NCBI RefSeq assembly: GCF_037975245.1
Contig: NC_092571.1
Location: forward strand, 15,869,917 to 15,933,916
DNA: 64,000 nucleotides
Reading direction: 5' to 3'
From: Apostichopus japonicus
Taxonomy: Eukaryota > Echinodermata > Holothuroidea > Aspidochirotida > Stichopodidae
The translations under genes and the position numbers were made by a program. Shown here piece after piece: positions 39,949 through 53,607 of the stretch. Position 1 is the first letter of the stretch. Every line of letters begins with the position of its first letter. The notes under the pieces are model-generated. The model was not told the origin of the DNA. It made no database searches and worked only from the letters and a program-made list of their open reading frames with translations.

Positions 39949-42900
39949 GGGTATGCACTTTCATGGAGCGACGATCTCTTTGAACTATAAGGAAAGTTTT
40001 GATAAGTTGCATTTATTGATATTTTTACATTGGGTGATGTGTGTGAATTTTCACACTCGGTTTCAAGCACAACGTTGTTCGTGGTAATGTCTGATTAAAG
40101 AGGCATCTGGGCTTGTGTAATAAACTAGATATGAAACATGTACATCGATGATAGAATTAAACAGGAGAAATAACAGATACGTTGCAAAACAAGCGAAAAT
40201 TGAAAAAAATTCTGTCGAGACATTAAAGTTTGTCGCAGTGAAGACCAACCGCACTTTATGGAAACTGGTTTTATTTGTGCACAATTATCGTCTGTAGACA
40301 GCTTTAAGCGCGATACGGCTGCTGAAATTCTTGTGTTGGACATGGAAACCAATTTCATTGGAATTGAAAATGACTTACAGTTCGCCGCATATATATACCG
40401 AGTTACCATGCCTTGCTTTGGTTACTAGGAACCGACAAGCCCGTGTATAAAGGCGATAAGCGTTTGTTTGTTCTTAATGTTTGCACGTATAACCAACCCG
40501 CTGAATAAGAATTGTCATGCATGAAGGGATCGTACTACGTATATAAATCAAGGATTGTAATAAACCACTCAACGGCTAAGCAAGAAAAGAAAAACAAAAC
40601 ACGTAAAATAAACATTGCTAAGTCGTTTGGTCAGATGTTGTAAACAACACGTGATTATACGTTTATATCAATTTTCTGTGCCATCTTGCCCTTTTCTGGT
40701 TGCACTTGTATTCCTTATAGTTGTTTGGGAATTATGAGGTGTTTAACGGTAAAGAGCAGGGCAAATACGCTGTTGTCCGGGTCTCTGATAAAAGGTATTA
40801 GTTGTCTTTAGCCAGTCGTTTTCTTCTTGTTGTATTTTGTAACCCTTAATTAGTGTGGTTACGATATCATTTGATTGATCATTCTATGTTCCACGGAACC
40901 CAGGTGTGTGCTGGTGTGGGGTAGGGGGTGGGAATGGGGTGGTGTCCCAATCTAAATCCAACGCATGTTCTTTCATGTTATAAAGTGCCTGCAAAAACTT
41001 GCATGCAGTAAATTTAATATTCTTTAAGCGTCTTGTGCATTACGTATTGAGTTAGCTAATAAGATATAGTACGGTACCGTAAATTATACAAAATGCATAG
41101 CGTGTTCTTCTAATCGTTTTAAAAAGTTGTCTCATTATAAAATGGTGTGATAATTATACATGTAGATACAGCCGGCTTTCAAGAGTTTCAAGTTAACCGT
41201 CCAAAAAAAAAAAAAAAAGTTGGGTTCCTTCAAGTCATTTTTTCGTCTCTTTAATTGTTCAAGAACACCAACAGTTTCTTCGGAACAGATTCTCTCGTCC
41301 TGCCCTTCAGTCTACACTTCCCTCCATATTCTGTTCTGAATTATTTCCACAGCCATAACCGTTTCCCGCTTTCGTATAACCATTTGCATTTTCGTCTCCG
41401 CTTATTATCTACTTCTTCCCGTCTTTGCTGAGATTCCTTCGCGCTTCTCGCTCATAAATTTCCTCGCTGCCGGTGTTTCCGTGACCTGTTATTTATGAAC
41501 TGCGAGTGGAAAAGCCTTACCGTCCTTCGTTATAAACCCCTCTTGGGCAATAACACCCACACAACCTCGCACAGTTCTCTTCGATTTTTTTTTGTCCAAA
41601 AGCGCGACCCTTGGTATTTCCATTTGATTAAAAACATAGCAAACAAAGCAACGGGATATAGCCATAGCAACAGCAGTGGAGGTATGACACACAAGCGAGT
41701 TGAGAGCAGATATAATATGTATACTCAATAACATCCCCTCATATAGTCGTCCGCCATTCCCAGTTCTTCCCGCTTGGAAGTTTTATTATTAGCAGCAGCA
41801 GAGACGCGCTCTCGGTTCATATAATTTTGCCGCCTGTATTCGATCAGAAGAGGTTATGCCTCTAGCCAGTGCACCCGCGGTTCATACAAACCGCAAATTG
41901 AACATTAACCATTACCTAAGCGCCCGAACAGTCTGTTTTTTACATGAGCTTTTTTTTGCCTATATATTATGTGTGATGATGTGTTTTGAGGAAGGACAAG
42001 AGGCATTGTTAGTTCATCAAACATGCTGTGAGTGACAGAAAGAAAAACTGCGGCAATTTCTCTTCGGAAGAAAGAGACGGATGGTGATGGTTTTGAATCA
42101 CAGCACCGCACATGCATATTTTTGCACATGGCCGGCGTTCGATCACAGATTCAATACATAATTAACGTAGTCTGGCTAGTCTTAATAAGCAATAGGAGTG
42201 GAAAGTGCGAATAACTCCTCGTTGCAAAAAGAAATATAAAAAATATAGGCATTTTTTTGGGGGGTGCAGCTGTTAGTTGTTCCGTCGCCTACGTAGGCCC
42301 AAAGGAAGGAGAAGGGGGTGGGGGGGGGGGGTTAGGGAGGAGCTACATAATATTGAGTGGACCCTGGAAAAATATGATATCAAGAGTTATGGCTTCTTTT
42401 TATCAGATAAGAAAAGTGAAGAGTGCAAGAAGGGCCAGGTGACGTTATTATGGAGATGGCTCTCGACGCCCATGTGTCCATGAAGGCCACCCTAGCAATT
42501 GCGACGTAATTTCTGCATGGCTACAACATCATTTTGTTATATCTCCTAACATACGGTCGGTGTACGGTGATTGACCATATAGATATAGGCCTCTGTGGCC
42601 CTATCATATCGACGGCGAGAGGCTACCTCAATGAAAACTTTACTCCTTGCAACACTCTATTATGGAGAACGTTTTGACTTTATGATATGTCAAGGTGAGT
42701 GGGTACAATGTTAAAATTCTATTAACTTTCTGTATATTTGCACACGTGTGAAGAAAAAAAAAGAAATCAATATTTCACTTTCTGTTAAATAAACATCCTT
42801 GTATTCTAAAAATTGTGGAGGGACTTCCCCTTAAAAACGATTGCACAAGAGAAGAGGAAATTATACATCGTCGTACTGTTCATGACAATTTCAATTGAAG

Positions 42901-44022
42901 CTGCATGTAATACAGACATAAAGAACAAACAAAATAATTCCGAGCTCTTGATCGACTGCCAAGCGAGATTAAATGAGTTTTTTTTGTCAACATCTTTCAC
43001 CTTACCACAACATCCTTCTATGTGACTATCTCAACATATTTCTATAATCACTAAAATAAAATATACCCAGTATCGTATACATATATATATATATATATCG
43101 TATAGTTTCCTATATTTTCCTATAGTGAAATAGAGAAATATCCGTGGCAGATATCTGTACAACTAAACACTTTCAATTATTTTCTTTTATTAGATCCTTC
43201 GATGTGAAACTTTGTTGCTCATCTTGAGACTTTTACAGTCATTTTAAGTTCCGGTCACCATGATGGAATGGCTTCCATGGAGTGCGATTTGGAGCAACCG
43301 ATAAAATTGGACACAATTTCACAGTTTCTATTGAAGTTAGCGCCAGAATATTCCTTTCCAAAAGGAATTGTCATGGCGTATTTCTTTTGCATTTCCTTTG
43401 CATACCGTGATATTACAACACTGCACTTAAACATCTATTTGTTCCCTTCTCCACAAACCCTAACAGTAGCACCTGCCCCACGTACCCCCCCCCCCCCGCC
43501 CGCATTGGCACTCATTCATTTCCAGCTGAAATTTCCGTAACGAATTGTGGCGTCATGAAAGCTAACTGAATTGAAATAATGTAGGATGTTGCAGTTGGCA
43601 CACAGTATACCTGTTGGGCAAATATATTATTGACCTACCGTATAGCCAGGGTATTATTGTTCTTCTTTCGTAACACAGATCTGGCGTTTCCAGAAAGTGT
43701 TGTCACCTCGCGTCAATGAAGTCTGTCCATAGAAATTGAACTACTTCAATGTCCACGAGTCTGTCCGATGAACACCGGGTTCAAATTAAGGTCATGAGGT
43801 CGATATGAGGCTAATTAGCCTTCAGAAGTTCGTCTTCACCTTTGGGATGAAATTTATTATCAAATGAATATGAAATAATTCGGACAGTGTATTATTCAAA
43901 GAAACGGCCTTCGGCTGAAATTTGAGTTTGAGTGTCCAATGTAATTTGATGTTATAACCATTTCGTGCTACTGCATGCGATTCGACTTACAGGCCCTGCA
44001 TTTCGAAGTCAGCATTAAGTCA

Positions 44023-44056
44023 GACCAGGGAGTCGTTATGGAACGACTCCCTGGTC
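44023..44056. repeat. Perfect 15-bp hairpin, GACCAGGGAGTCGTT family
   Basis: GACCAGGGAGTCGTT, loop ATGG, then the exact reverse complement. A related hairpin of the same total length (34 bp) lies at 50964-50997, and a shorter relative at 54973-54995. This suggests a dispersed palindromic element. Confidence 0.7.
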
Positions 44057-46886
44057 AAACTAAACGACATAAGCGGCTAATTGACAAGATAAAAAAAAAG
44101 ATGATAAAGAATGCGTTGAGATGAACTGATAACCTCTATAGGAACGTGTATGCATACGAGAGGAGGGTGTCAAGATTTAGGAGAAAGTTACGACTGGGGA
44201 GGGGTAGCTTAAAGCGATAGTACTTCTTTCATAAGTAGGAATGAGAAACGAATAAAACAACAAAAATTAACACAAAATTGTGTAGGCCCGTGGTTGGCCT
44301 TCCTCAGGGCCGGTTTCAGAGAGGGGTACATCAGTGGACAGTATTTTTTAGCGATTATTCGCGCATCTCGTACGTTTAAGCGAGTTTTGCGTAAGCATCG
44401 CTATTTTGGTAGTTATTTCGATATCGACTGATAAATTCCCCTCCCCATCATTACGAGAAAATCACGTGTTTGTCTTTGAAAGTGTATTCATTGCTACTGG
44501 GAAATATATAAATTACGTAGCACCCTGTGACGTCATACAAAGACTATATCAATTCAGTTGTGTTTTGTTAGCTGTTTTTTTCTTCTTCTCCTTCTTTAAT
44601 ATCCCCCGAAATTTTAGCTCATTAGCAACTTTATCCACTGTGCATCAGGTAAATTGATTTACATGACCAAGGGGTGAGACTTTCTCGAGTGCGGCATGGG
44701 TTTATCATTTACAATTGCTTGAAATATGTATTCCTCTGTTATAGAGTATAATGTTTAATCAAAACAGAACGCAATCCTGTTCGATTAATTCTGCCTTTTC
44801 TTCCATCCGGTTATTTTGTTCGTGTCCACAGAGGTGTGGTGGGACGTGTGCAGGTGGGACGGGGTAGGTCGGTTGGGAGGGGGGTTGGAGTCTGAATGGG
44901 TGAGTAGGGTGGGGATTTGGTTCCTCCTTTTTACCCCGGTACTGATAAAAGGGAGGCCTCTGTAACCACCGGGTCTGCTCATCTCGAGTTATCACCCTCA
45001 TTGCTTCCATGGGTCCTCTCCGAAAGAAAATGTGTTCTTAAATTATATATTATCAAGCCAAGTTGTTTACTTCAGATCGTTGTTAATGTGACAAAGTTCC
45101 TGAATAATGAAAATGAACATACCAAAAAAAAATACAAATAATAATGCAAATTGGATATTCTATTGATTTGTCTCTCTTTTTATTTTCCCTCGAAAAAAAC
45201 ACCACCCTTGTTGTAGATGATGTGACATTTGGCTTTTACCATATATTTAAATTTAATTTAATTAGTAAAAAAGAGAACTTACAACATCAATACATTTATG
45301 TTACATCTATATGGGCCACACTATAAGAGCTACATATTACTTACCAACATATACAGCGGGGGGGGGGGGGGAGGTAAGAAAGCCGATGTCCCCTCTATAT
45401 AATTTTTGTCTTTGAATAGTGGTCAAATTTGATTTATCTTTTTAAATTTAAACGAGTAATTATCTCTGCTTTGAAAATCATGCCAACCTTACCACCACAT
45501 CATGATGGCATAATTCACGTATGACATATGGACGGAATCTCAAGCACATATCTCGTGGTGGGAGGGGGGTCCTGGTGGGAATTACAATGGAGAGGGGTGT
45601 GTAAACTTCGTTTAACGACTTCCTAATTGCAACTCGACTTCACGCAAGAGTCAAATGCAAGAACACTAACGAACCGATGAAGAAGTTCCGACAATTTCGA
45701 AGTACAACATGGGATTCAGTGGAGGGGGAGGGGGCAGGTTTCTGATTCCTCAACAGCACTTCAGCATTCATAAGAAAAACCGGCTATAAGAGGAAGGCCA
45801 AAAGCATTCACTTAACATATTAACGGAATGTTAACGGTTCTCAATTACCTTACAACATCAATGGTGAACCCCCCCCCCCCCCCCCCAAACGAAAATGTTC
45901 CTCCTCTTGATACTTCCAGACATATGTCATTTATCTTACATACAATTGAAACGGCTGAACTTATTTTCATTAAAATGAACATCAACTAACTAGCAGGCAC
46001 CTAAACAAGAAAGGTCTGTTCCCCCCTGTTATTCCTATTTCCTTATTTGGCAGACCTAGTATTATTCAATAAACCACTGCCAACATATGATACCGTAGTA
46101 AATAAATAATATACCCTTATGATTCCATCTCAGTGATAACTCTGCTGGTTGACAATTATCACGTAAATTATCTCTAAACAGTCCATATGGGTTGTCGTTC
46201 ACAGTACATATAACGTTATTACACTGTATGCTATGGTACTGATATGCGCAGTGTGCACACAAGTACTATATCCGTTGTGTGCACGCGTCAATATGTTAAT
46301 GCAACTACATAAATAGCCAATATTGAGGAAATGGTACGTTAGCAAAGGTTTACGTGTAGTCGCGTACAAAATGCTTTCGGATTATACAAAGGAAGCGGGC
46401 ACATTATAATAGAGACACGGTGCTCGATCAACAGACTTGCTAACCACGACAATGCCAGATTATTTAATCTGCGAGAAACGAGTCCTAACTTTGGTCTTTC
46501 AGTTTATGACTAAAATAATTCATAAAACATCTGTTAAATGGGACTTTTTCCTCTTTTTTTGGTGGGGGTGGGGGATGGGGTGGATAGGTTTACAAGGGTG
46601 GACACTAGATCATGGATGGCATTACCAATTAGGGCATCTCAATAAATACCTTTATTGCATAGCATATCGGGGTGTATACCCTGTTAACCTACAACCCTTA
46701 CAAGACCGTGACAAATACGTAGGTCGCAGATCCTAGTCAATCCAATGAACATAGTTCCTGCATCCCTGGCTTAATTAGCGATGATGGTACAAAGCTGATG
46801 TCAGTATTTTATCTGATTGAACCTTACTGATTGTTGTTTGCTAACTTCTCTACTGGTGAAGCTGTATTCTTGTACTAAATGAAATC

Positions 46887-47122
46887 AAGAGCGGATCAAA
46901 GCTATTGTCCATGTGAGGGTGTATAAGCCCCTCCCCACTCCTCAAAAAAAAAAATGCGTGAAAACTTCACAATGTTGTTTCTGCCCAAAATTACCTCACA
47001 ATGCACGATTTTCCATGTAAAATTTACACTTTTTCTGGGTAGGACCCCATAACCCCTACATGCGAGCCAGTTCGTGAACACCCCCAGACCAAACCCCTCC
47101 TTTTTCAAAATCCTAGATCCTG
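46887..47122 (-). mobile_element. MITE copy, GGATCTAGGATTTT family (copy 1)
   Basis: The right end read on the minus strand begins CAGGATCTAGGATTTTG followed by AAAAAGGAGGGG. The left end has GAGCGGATC. The inner part (CCCTACATG...GAAC...CCAGA) resembles the copy at 56461-56560. It has no coding capacity. The exact left boundary and any target duplication are uncertain. Confidence 0.4.
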
Positions 47123-48615
47123 TATGTTGTGATATATATATATGCATGCCAGTAACGCACGTTACATTTATGAATCTATGATGGTTACACAAACAGCTAG
47201 ACCTATCCTGAACTCTGTTAAATGCAATGAGCGATAACGGTATTCCAATTCAAATTACGAACAATCAGTCGCCCACTCGCCAACCCCCCAACCCCCCAAA
47301 AAAAACTTCTTTTTGAAAGTAGCCTATGGTGTCATAACACGTGCAATGCAGAAACGTACGCGACATGTAACAGTTGCATCAAACGTGCTCTATGGATGAG
47401 CATACTTCCTGAATTTTGTGATTACATTGATAACATCCAAATGATACTGACTAGATCAATTTATCAAGTAGGTCCTACATAGTTGGTATTGTATACTATG
47501 ATAACATAAGAATATGAGGCTTTACCCCACAGTCGGTTTCTTTTCCGTAATTTGAAATTCGCAAAGCCAATGTATTAACATGCAACCTTTCGCAATGACA
47601 AATTAATTAACCCTAACACCGACGCTTCTGATAATCACCTCGTTAGAGACCAACGATAAAAGTAACGGCCTTTATCACGCACCGATACTGAAATTCAATT
47701 CTCACACTGCCTTGTGCTTCACTCTAGCGTTGTAAAACCTTATTCAATAAAGGGTGTGTCCAAATATTCGACTCAACAACACGTCGGCATTACCAACATA
47801 TCGTACGATTAAAATGACCTTCTACGATAAACTTGTATCCCGCCCTCGCTCTATCAGGATAATAACAAAATGGCGCTGGCTTGTAAACCGGCTTCATTTG
47901 ATACTAGTACTAGCAATACAGCTTAAAAAAGAAATTATGTTACTTGGTATGGTCAACTATAAGTTTGAAAAATATACTTATAAAAGAGCACATGAAATGG
48001 ACAGTACCAATCCTGTCATAATTTAACAATTGCAGAGGAAACCGAAGACTCGGGGACGAAGTTTTTTAAGACTAAAACTAGTAAGCATTACAAACTAATG
48101 CATATGGCAATGTACGTGTCTGAATGTCACTAACACTTACACTGTTACTGTTAACATGTACTGTTCATAGGGATTTCACACCCAGCAGGGATATTCCTCC
48201 GTTATAATCCTGGTTCGTTGCGTTGGGTTCTTCCACAAAAAAAGTATTAAAGGAAGAAGAACGCTTTCTCTATTGCCTTTTCAAGAGTATAAATTGTTTA
48301 GTCAAATGTAATGGTATTGTGTAAATCCACGATAATCCGTGTTATGGTATCCACGCAAGCAGGGTGATAGGGTATTTTCTGTTGGAGTTACAAGTTTAAC
48401 TATTCTACTACAATTTGTGAGGAAAACTACAGACTAATTCTCACAATCTACTGAAAAAAGTAATCTAGTCCACTAACAGTTCGATCCAGCTACAATGCGA
48501 ACCAATTTTACAGCAAATAATCCAGGAATTACTGGTAAATACGATAGCTACTTGCGGTGCTAGTCTCCATCGCAAACGTTCTTTGTTCTAAATGATTCCA
48601 TGTGTAGATCTCTTT

Positions 48616-48627
48616 TGCGCAAGCGCA
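48616..48627. promoter_or_regulatory. NRF1-like site
   Basis: TGCGCAAGCGCA is one base off the NRF1 consensus YGCGCAYGCGCR. No gene is recognised nearby, so function is unsupported. Confidence 0.2.
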
Positions 48628-50169
48628 GAAATTGTGACCGGAAAAGTCACCACCTTTGCCATATCACGCATCCGATGCATGCACAGTTGCCGCGACGAAG
48701 TGAAAATTGTATGACTCATAAGCATATGCTTCTATTTGCCAGTTGTTGTGTAACTAAAGTAAAGAATCGCAGATGGCGTAATTAGCTAACGTGGTTGGTT
48801 ACGAAGCTGATCGAAATGTCAATAAAGTATTCCGTTCGCTTAAGAAGAGGAAAGGGCAAACTAAAACTGATCGCGTGGCCTTGAGTAGTACGGCCTCTTA
48901 TACATTATCCTTTCAATGTTAGTCTTTCAACATACATGCCGTAGTACGTATTAATTACACTACAGTGTACTGCTTACAAGGTACGTTTGTCATCTGCCGT
49001 GAGTGCTAGCATTCCCGGAATAAACTGTGGTCTGACAGTTCGTCTGGGTGTTTTCGAGTTTTAAACTGCAAAGAATGATTCAAGCCTAAATATGTCTACT
49101 AAATGTGCTGTGTTGAAATAAGGAATGTGTCAAGATAATAGTGTGTGCATGGTGTCTTTGTAAGGCTGTCATCTTTGCACGAATTAACTAAGGGGGCCGT
49201 TGAATGTACGCTGAGAATGGGGATATGGGAATGGGCTTTTTCTGTTATGAAAGACCTCTCAAAGACATACGATTCCGTGTAGACTTGTATAATTATCCCA
49301 TCAAGACAATTCGCATGTCCACTCGCTGTTTCAACCCTAGTAACACTTCAGTTAGGTCTTCTGACAATATGAGCTGTCGTAATTAATGCACCTCACACGA
49401 CGGGCTGATTAATTAGCATATTGTTTGTACGGCTATGGGATAAAAACCTCAAGCCTTACTTAGGCTACATCTAATATCAGGCAGGGAGAAACGGATATGG
49501 AGGTGACTCTAGCTATCATTAATATATTGGTTTATCACATTCATCTATGATGAGTTTTGAACAAATCTTTCTTACATGGTTAAATTATGAGTTAAGTAAA
49601 TCCGAATTAATCCGCAGTTCTCTGGTCAGCACTAAGACCGTATCATAGCCAAAAGCCTGAACAACATAAACATTCTCATATAATCACATCATAACATGTG
49701 CGACTATTTCGTAACACTCAAGAAGCTCATAACTTTCCCGCCATTACCCAAAATATAATCCGTCAGTACAAAACACTAAACCACAAACAGGCAAAGGTGA
49801 CTCAGCGATAACTCTTGTCTGGCTGCATAAATAATCGTACAGTATGCGGAAGCAGTAAACCAACACACTACTCCCTGCTATACGAGGTTTCACGTTTGAG
49901 AAACAGATTTGTACCGCACGTACATTACTGAGATAGCTCCCGATATTGCCTTGACCTGACCCAAACACATATTTTGTTTTCATAGTTTGGTTTGACAGTG
50001 CAAAGTATGATCATACAAGTTTTCTTTTAAATCGTACACATGGCTATTCTATCTTTAAACGGACGTTGGGTTTCAATGAATAACAACGCCTTCACCGACG
50101 CATGACCTCCACAATTCAAAGCGGTTTAACCAACGTCACTGCCGCTTTTGTTTAACGGCGCAGCGTACG

Positions 50170-50235
50170 TTATAGCTCAGTGGCTAAACCATCGGCCTAT
50201 GTAGTTCTTAGTACTGATTGGTTAACTCCACGGGG
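50170..50235 (+). repeat. tRNA-like sequence, possible SINE head
   Basis: TAGCTCAGTGG fits the internal A box of a tRNA promoter. About 35 bp later GGTTAACTCCA loosely fits the B box (consensus GGTTCRANNCC). The spacing is suitable for RNA polymerase III, but no clean cloverleaf can be formed. A decayed tRNA-derived SINE is the likeliest reading; a tRNA pseudogene is the alternative. Confidence 0.35.
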
Positions 50236-50963
50236 TAACTACATACTACTGTTATCTATTTCAAGACCTTGTAGCGCTGTTATATCACGGAGGTCAGAGT
50301 CTGTCTTTACACGGCTCTGATAGAGGTATTCAGGTTACCGTGGTTATAACCATACATTGGCCATGCAGTCAGAACCGAGTACAACATCTGCTTGTAAAGT
50401 GTCGAAAAGACTACAAGTTGATGTAGGCCTACGTACAACATGACTGTACTGTAATCTTTGCCTACATATATATATATTGTGTCGGTGAGGGGCTCAGACA
50501 CTGACATGGGTAGGCATCATATATTACATCAATGGCGCTCAAATAAATTCACGGTACAATATTATTGATCCACAAAGAAGGTATTCATATAGGCCTAAAT
50601 TTGAGTTTTCTCCACGGTGTATGTGCGGACATAATTATAATAATAATAAACACAAGTAATTTGTAAGCCTTTATTCATTCAACGACCAGTGTGACGTATC
50701 AATACCTCCCTCGACCCCCTCTCTCGTCGCATTTCGACATGACTCCTGTGTAGTTTTGTTCTCTGCTAAGCATGGAATATATTGCCCTGACCTGAGCTGT
50801 ATCATCATCTTACTGCACCGTCTCTCGAGTCATGCCGGGAAGCTTATCGTCCAAGCATCTTGTTTACACACGAGGGTCATCTAGACTCCATGGTTCGGTG
50901 GTATCATCAACATTTTCTTGGTCCGCCAAATCTCATCCAGGGCAGTCAGGTGGAGTGTGATCG

Positions 50964-50997
50964 GATCAGGGAGTTTGTTATGGAAAACGCCCTGATC
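50964..50997. repeat. Hairpin related to the 44023 palindrome
   Basis: GATCAGGG pairs with CCCTGATC, and an inner GTTT/AAAC continues the stem after one mismatch. The GTTATGGAA core is shared with the 44023 copy. The outer stem change (C to T on one side, G to A on the other) keeps the pairing. Confidence 0.6.
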
Positions 50998-51563
50998 ATA
51001 TTGACGGAGAACTATCCTTACCCACAAAGTCGATCAAGGTCACTGTATTTCAATTTCTAGCTATGACAAGGCCACACTGATACAGAGAGTAGACGTTAAT
51101 TATTAGGCCTACTTTCAGACATCTGAAGCTTGCCATGGATGAATGGTCGTAACTAATCGAACATTTTCAAGAAGAAGCCTGACCGATTCCGACACGGTTA
51201 CAATTACAGCGACCTGATTTTAATCTGATATCGAAATACATAACCGTCGATGATACTGTTACCTTGTCGCTTGTCTCTTCAATATGCAACGCTTTCAGAC
51301 GTTGTGTAATGTGTGGCACCATGTAGTACTGTCTGTACATAGCACTCATAGGCCTATACTTAGCTAATACGCTTATACAGCATGTGCCATGCACAGTGTA
51401 AGCAATCGAAATTCTCACGGCAGCTGGTAAAATGGTAGTCATAAACCACATTCCTACGTCATTCGACACAGTCAGGTATTTTCATTGTGTGTGTGTGTGT
51501 CTCAACGCCTTCTGCAATACGCTTTGCGTGGCATTCTTTGTGTAGCATCTGTTAGTGCTTGGC

Positions 51564-51591
51564 TTCCCGCCAAGTATTTCATTTCCCGCCA
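51564..51591 (+). promoter_or_regulatory. Pair of E2F-like sites
   Basis: TTCCCGCCAA and TTTCCCGCCA lie 18 bp apart start to start, in the same orientation, both matching the E2F consensus TTTSSCGC. A palindromic X-box lies 155 bp downstream. No gene was recognised next to them, so they may mark an unrecognised promoter or enhancer, or be chance. Confidence 0.35.
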
Positions 51592-51744
51592 GGCGGTTTC
51601 ATTTGTAGCAAAATACATGTGATCTGTTGTTGATAATATATTACGGTGGATGGAAACAGCTTGTAATTTGCGTTACTGCACGGGGAAGCATACCGTTGCA
51701 AAATCTGGAAAGAACCGCCGTAATTGAACAAAATGCAAACCTTT

Positions 51745-51762
51745 AGGTTGCCACGGCAACCT
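51745..51762. promoter_or_regulatory. Palindromic RFX-type X-box
   Basis: AGGTTGCCACGGCAACCT consists of two 8-bp inverted arms around AC and fits the RFX consensus GTTRCCATGGYAAC with one central difference. Confidence 0.45.
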
Positions 51763-52042
51763 GATGTTCTCTATCGTGTTGCCCTATTTTCGTGGTTGTC
51801 ATCTTATACAACTGTGCTAAATTAAACGAGATAGTTCATCCGAACCGCTTTGCAGTGTAAATGATAGTAGGACGTCTCTTGTGGCGCTCTATCTATTGTG
51901 TGTTAATGAGACATACGTGGCTTTCTATGCAATCTAGGTAATATGCAGTATTGTGTACAATATATACTGGGATTGTTGAAACCGCGGGTCATCATAGCGT
52001 GGCCATCAGTGTTATAACTTTGATACATAGTCTAAAACTCTT

Positions 52043-52117
52043 TCGCTTCTCGGCCTTTTGGCTAAGATCATGTGCAATATATTTTCCCTTTCTACTAAGG
52101 GACTAGTGATACCAACC
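52043..52117 (+). repeat. U2-snRNA-headed repeat (copy 2, truncated)
   Basis: This opens TTCGCTTCTCGGCCTTTTGG, then CTAAGATCATGTG. The U2 stem-loop I is near perfect, with the CTTTTGGC loop intact. It continues with TTCCCTTTCTACTAAGGGA and GTGATACCAACC, matching the non-U2 sequence of the copy at 28998-29172. The similarity fades after about 75 nt, so the 3' part including the Sm-like site is missing or diverged. The branch-site recognition sequence of U2 is absent, so it is not a working U2 gene. Confidence 0.55.
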
Positions 52118-53046
52118 TAACGTTACTTCGTTCATATTTAAACTCTCAATGTGTTGGAGGTGGACTGGGGTTGAGAGTGGTGGATCTATATGTTTGATTT
52201 TCGTGCGGTCTGTCCAGGCTGTCTCTATCTTGGGATACTTTTCTTAAATCACAGAATATAAATGATGAATTAATGTTACTTCTCCAAACAATAAGGAGAT
52301 ATAGATTACTACCTCCAGTAGGGGCTTCAGGGTAAGGGGAGGGGGGGGGGGCTGGACCCCAGGGTATACTAAGAATGGGTAAGGGCAGCCGCCAACTAGA
52401 AAAAATGATATGCACATTAATGTAACATTAATTTAGGAATTCCGGGGGGAGAGGGGGGGGGGGCTTGATCACATAACCATTTTGGGGGGCCCAACTTGGC
52501 TCTCGGCGCCCCTGCTTGACACAAGAATTTGTATAATTAGGTCATATAGACCGTGTAATCATAGAATGCAGTTTCCTTACTTCCAAAGATCAGCCAATCG
52601 TCAAATTTATGTTGTTAAAAGATTCCACTGGGATTGTTCACCGTACACTAAAAACTAATAAGCACATATCATTTGAATGATACATCATAAATCCCTCCTT
52701 GAGTTTCATCGGTTTTTGTTAGCATGGCGCTATTTGACATGGTGGCTCAGAGCCGAATGTAGAACAGTTGTGATGACAACGCTCACGCTTCATAAAACCA
52801 TTATCCTTATTGGAATACATTACAGGGGTGGGTGGGTGGGGGTGCGTTTGTGGGTTTTGCACCTCAAATATTATTTTTTTTTTCTCGCTCTTGTTACTTT
52901 TTCATTATCATTTTGTGGTTATCCATTGTATCAATGAATGGTCACTTATAGCTTCTGCAGCCAATAGGTTGACCCCAGCCTTAGTTCAATTGCTCAGGGC
53001 AAAACAACTTTTCTTTGCAGCCTCTAACACAAGTAGAGTAGGCCTA

Positions 53047-53110
53047 CAGGGGTTCTCAAAGAGCGGCCCACATATCATATCCGGCCCGGAAATAGTTCAA
53101 TCGGCCTGCG
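53047..53110 (+). mobile_element. hAT (Charlie/MER5-style) terminal fragment
   Basis: CAGGGGTTCTCAAA followed by GCGGCCCACA and CCGGCCCGG resembles the terminal inverted repeat and sub-terminal sequence of Charlie-type hAT elements. The opposite end (TTTGAGAACCCCTG) was not found nearby, so this is a single-ended relic or a diverged copy. Confidence 0.4.
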
Positions 53111-53552
53111 AGAAAAAAAAATCGGTCACGGTCATATATAGGTATATTTTGGTTCTCTCTGTCCATTTGCTCCAATCAAGATTTCTCAATCATAAAAATC
53201 AATAAAAGAATCAATGCAAAAGAGTTTTTATGTAGACGAGTATCTAAAGAAAGGAGTTATTTTCCCCAAGGGCGAGGACACAGGTAGGGCATCATGTATA
53301 GTGATAACAATAGGGCGAACTGTGTACAATAACAAGGCAGATAGGCTAGTAAAGCAAAGATGGTTAATAATTCAAGATATATGTTAAAATCCCGAATGGA
53401 GCTGTTCATTTCTAATATAGCTCCATGCTTAGGTAGAACCTGAGAAAAGACAGTCGGTCAAGTTAAGCAATCGGTTAGGACTGAACACGTTTGTAAGGAT
53501 AGTTGAAGCATTGGACTGCACCTTTTACTATAGTGAAAAAGAAATACACAGG

Positions 53553-53553
<1 letters not shown>

Positions 53554-53603
<50 letters not shown>
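53554..53603. repeat. TA microsatellite
   Basis: About 50 bp of uninterrupted TA. Confidence 0.95.

Positions 53604-53607
<4 letters not shown>

Noticed and set aside
39690-40070. A His/Thr-rich minus-strand frame of 126 codons
   Set aside because: It is produced by the degenerate TATG/TGTG repeat.
44300-44330. CAGGGCCGGTTTCAG as a hAT terminus
   Set aside because: No matching opposite end or target duplication was found nearby.
52043-52117. A functional U2 snRNA gene
   Set aside because: Only stem-loop I matches; the GTAGTA branch-recognition region and the rest of U2 are absent.
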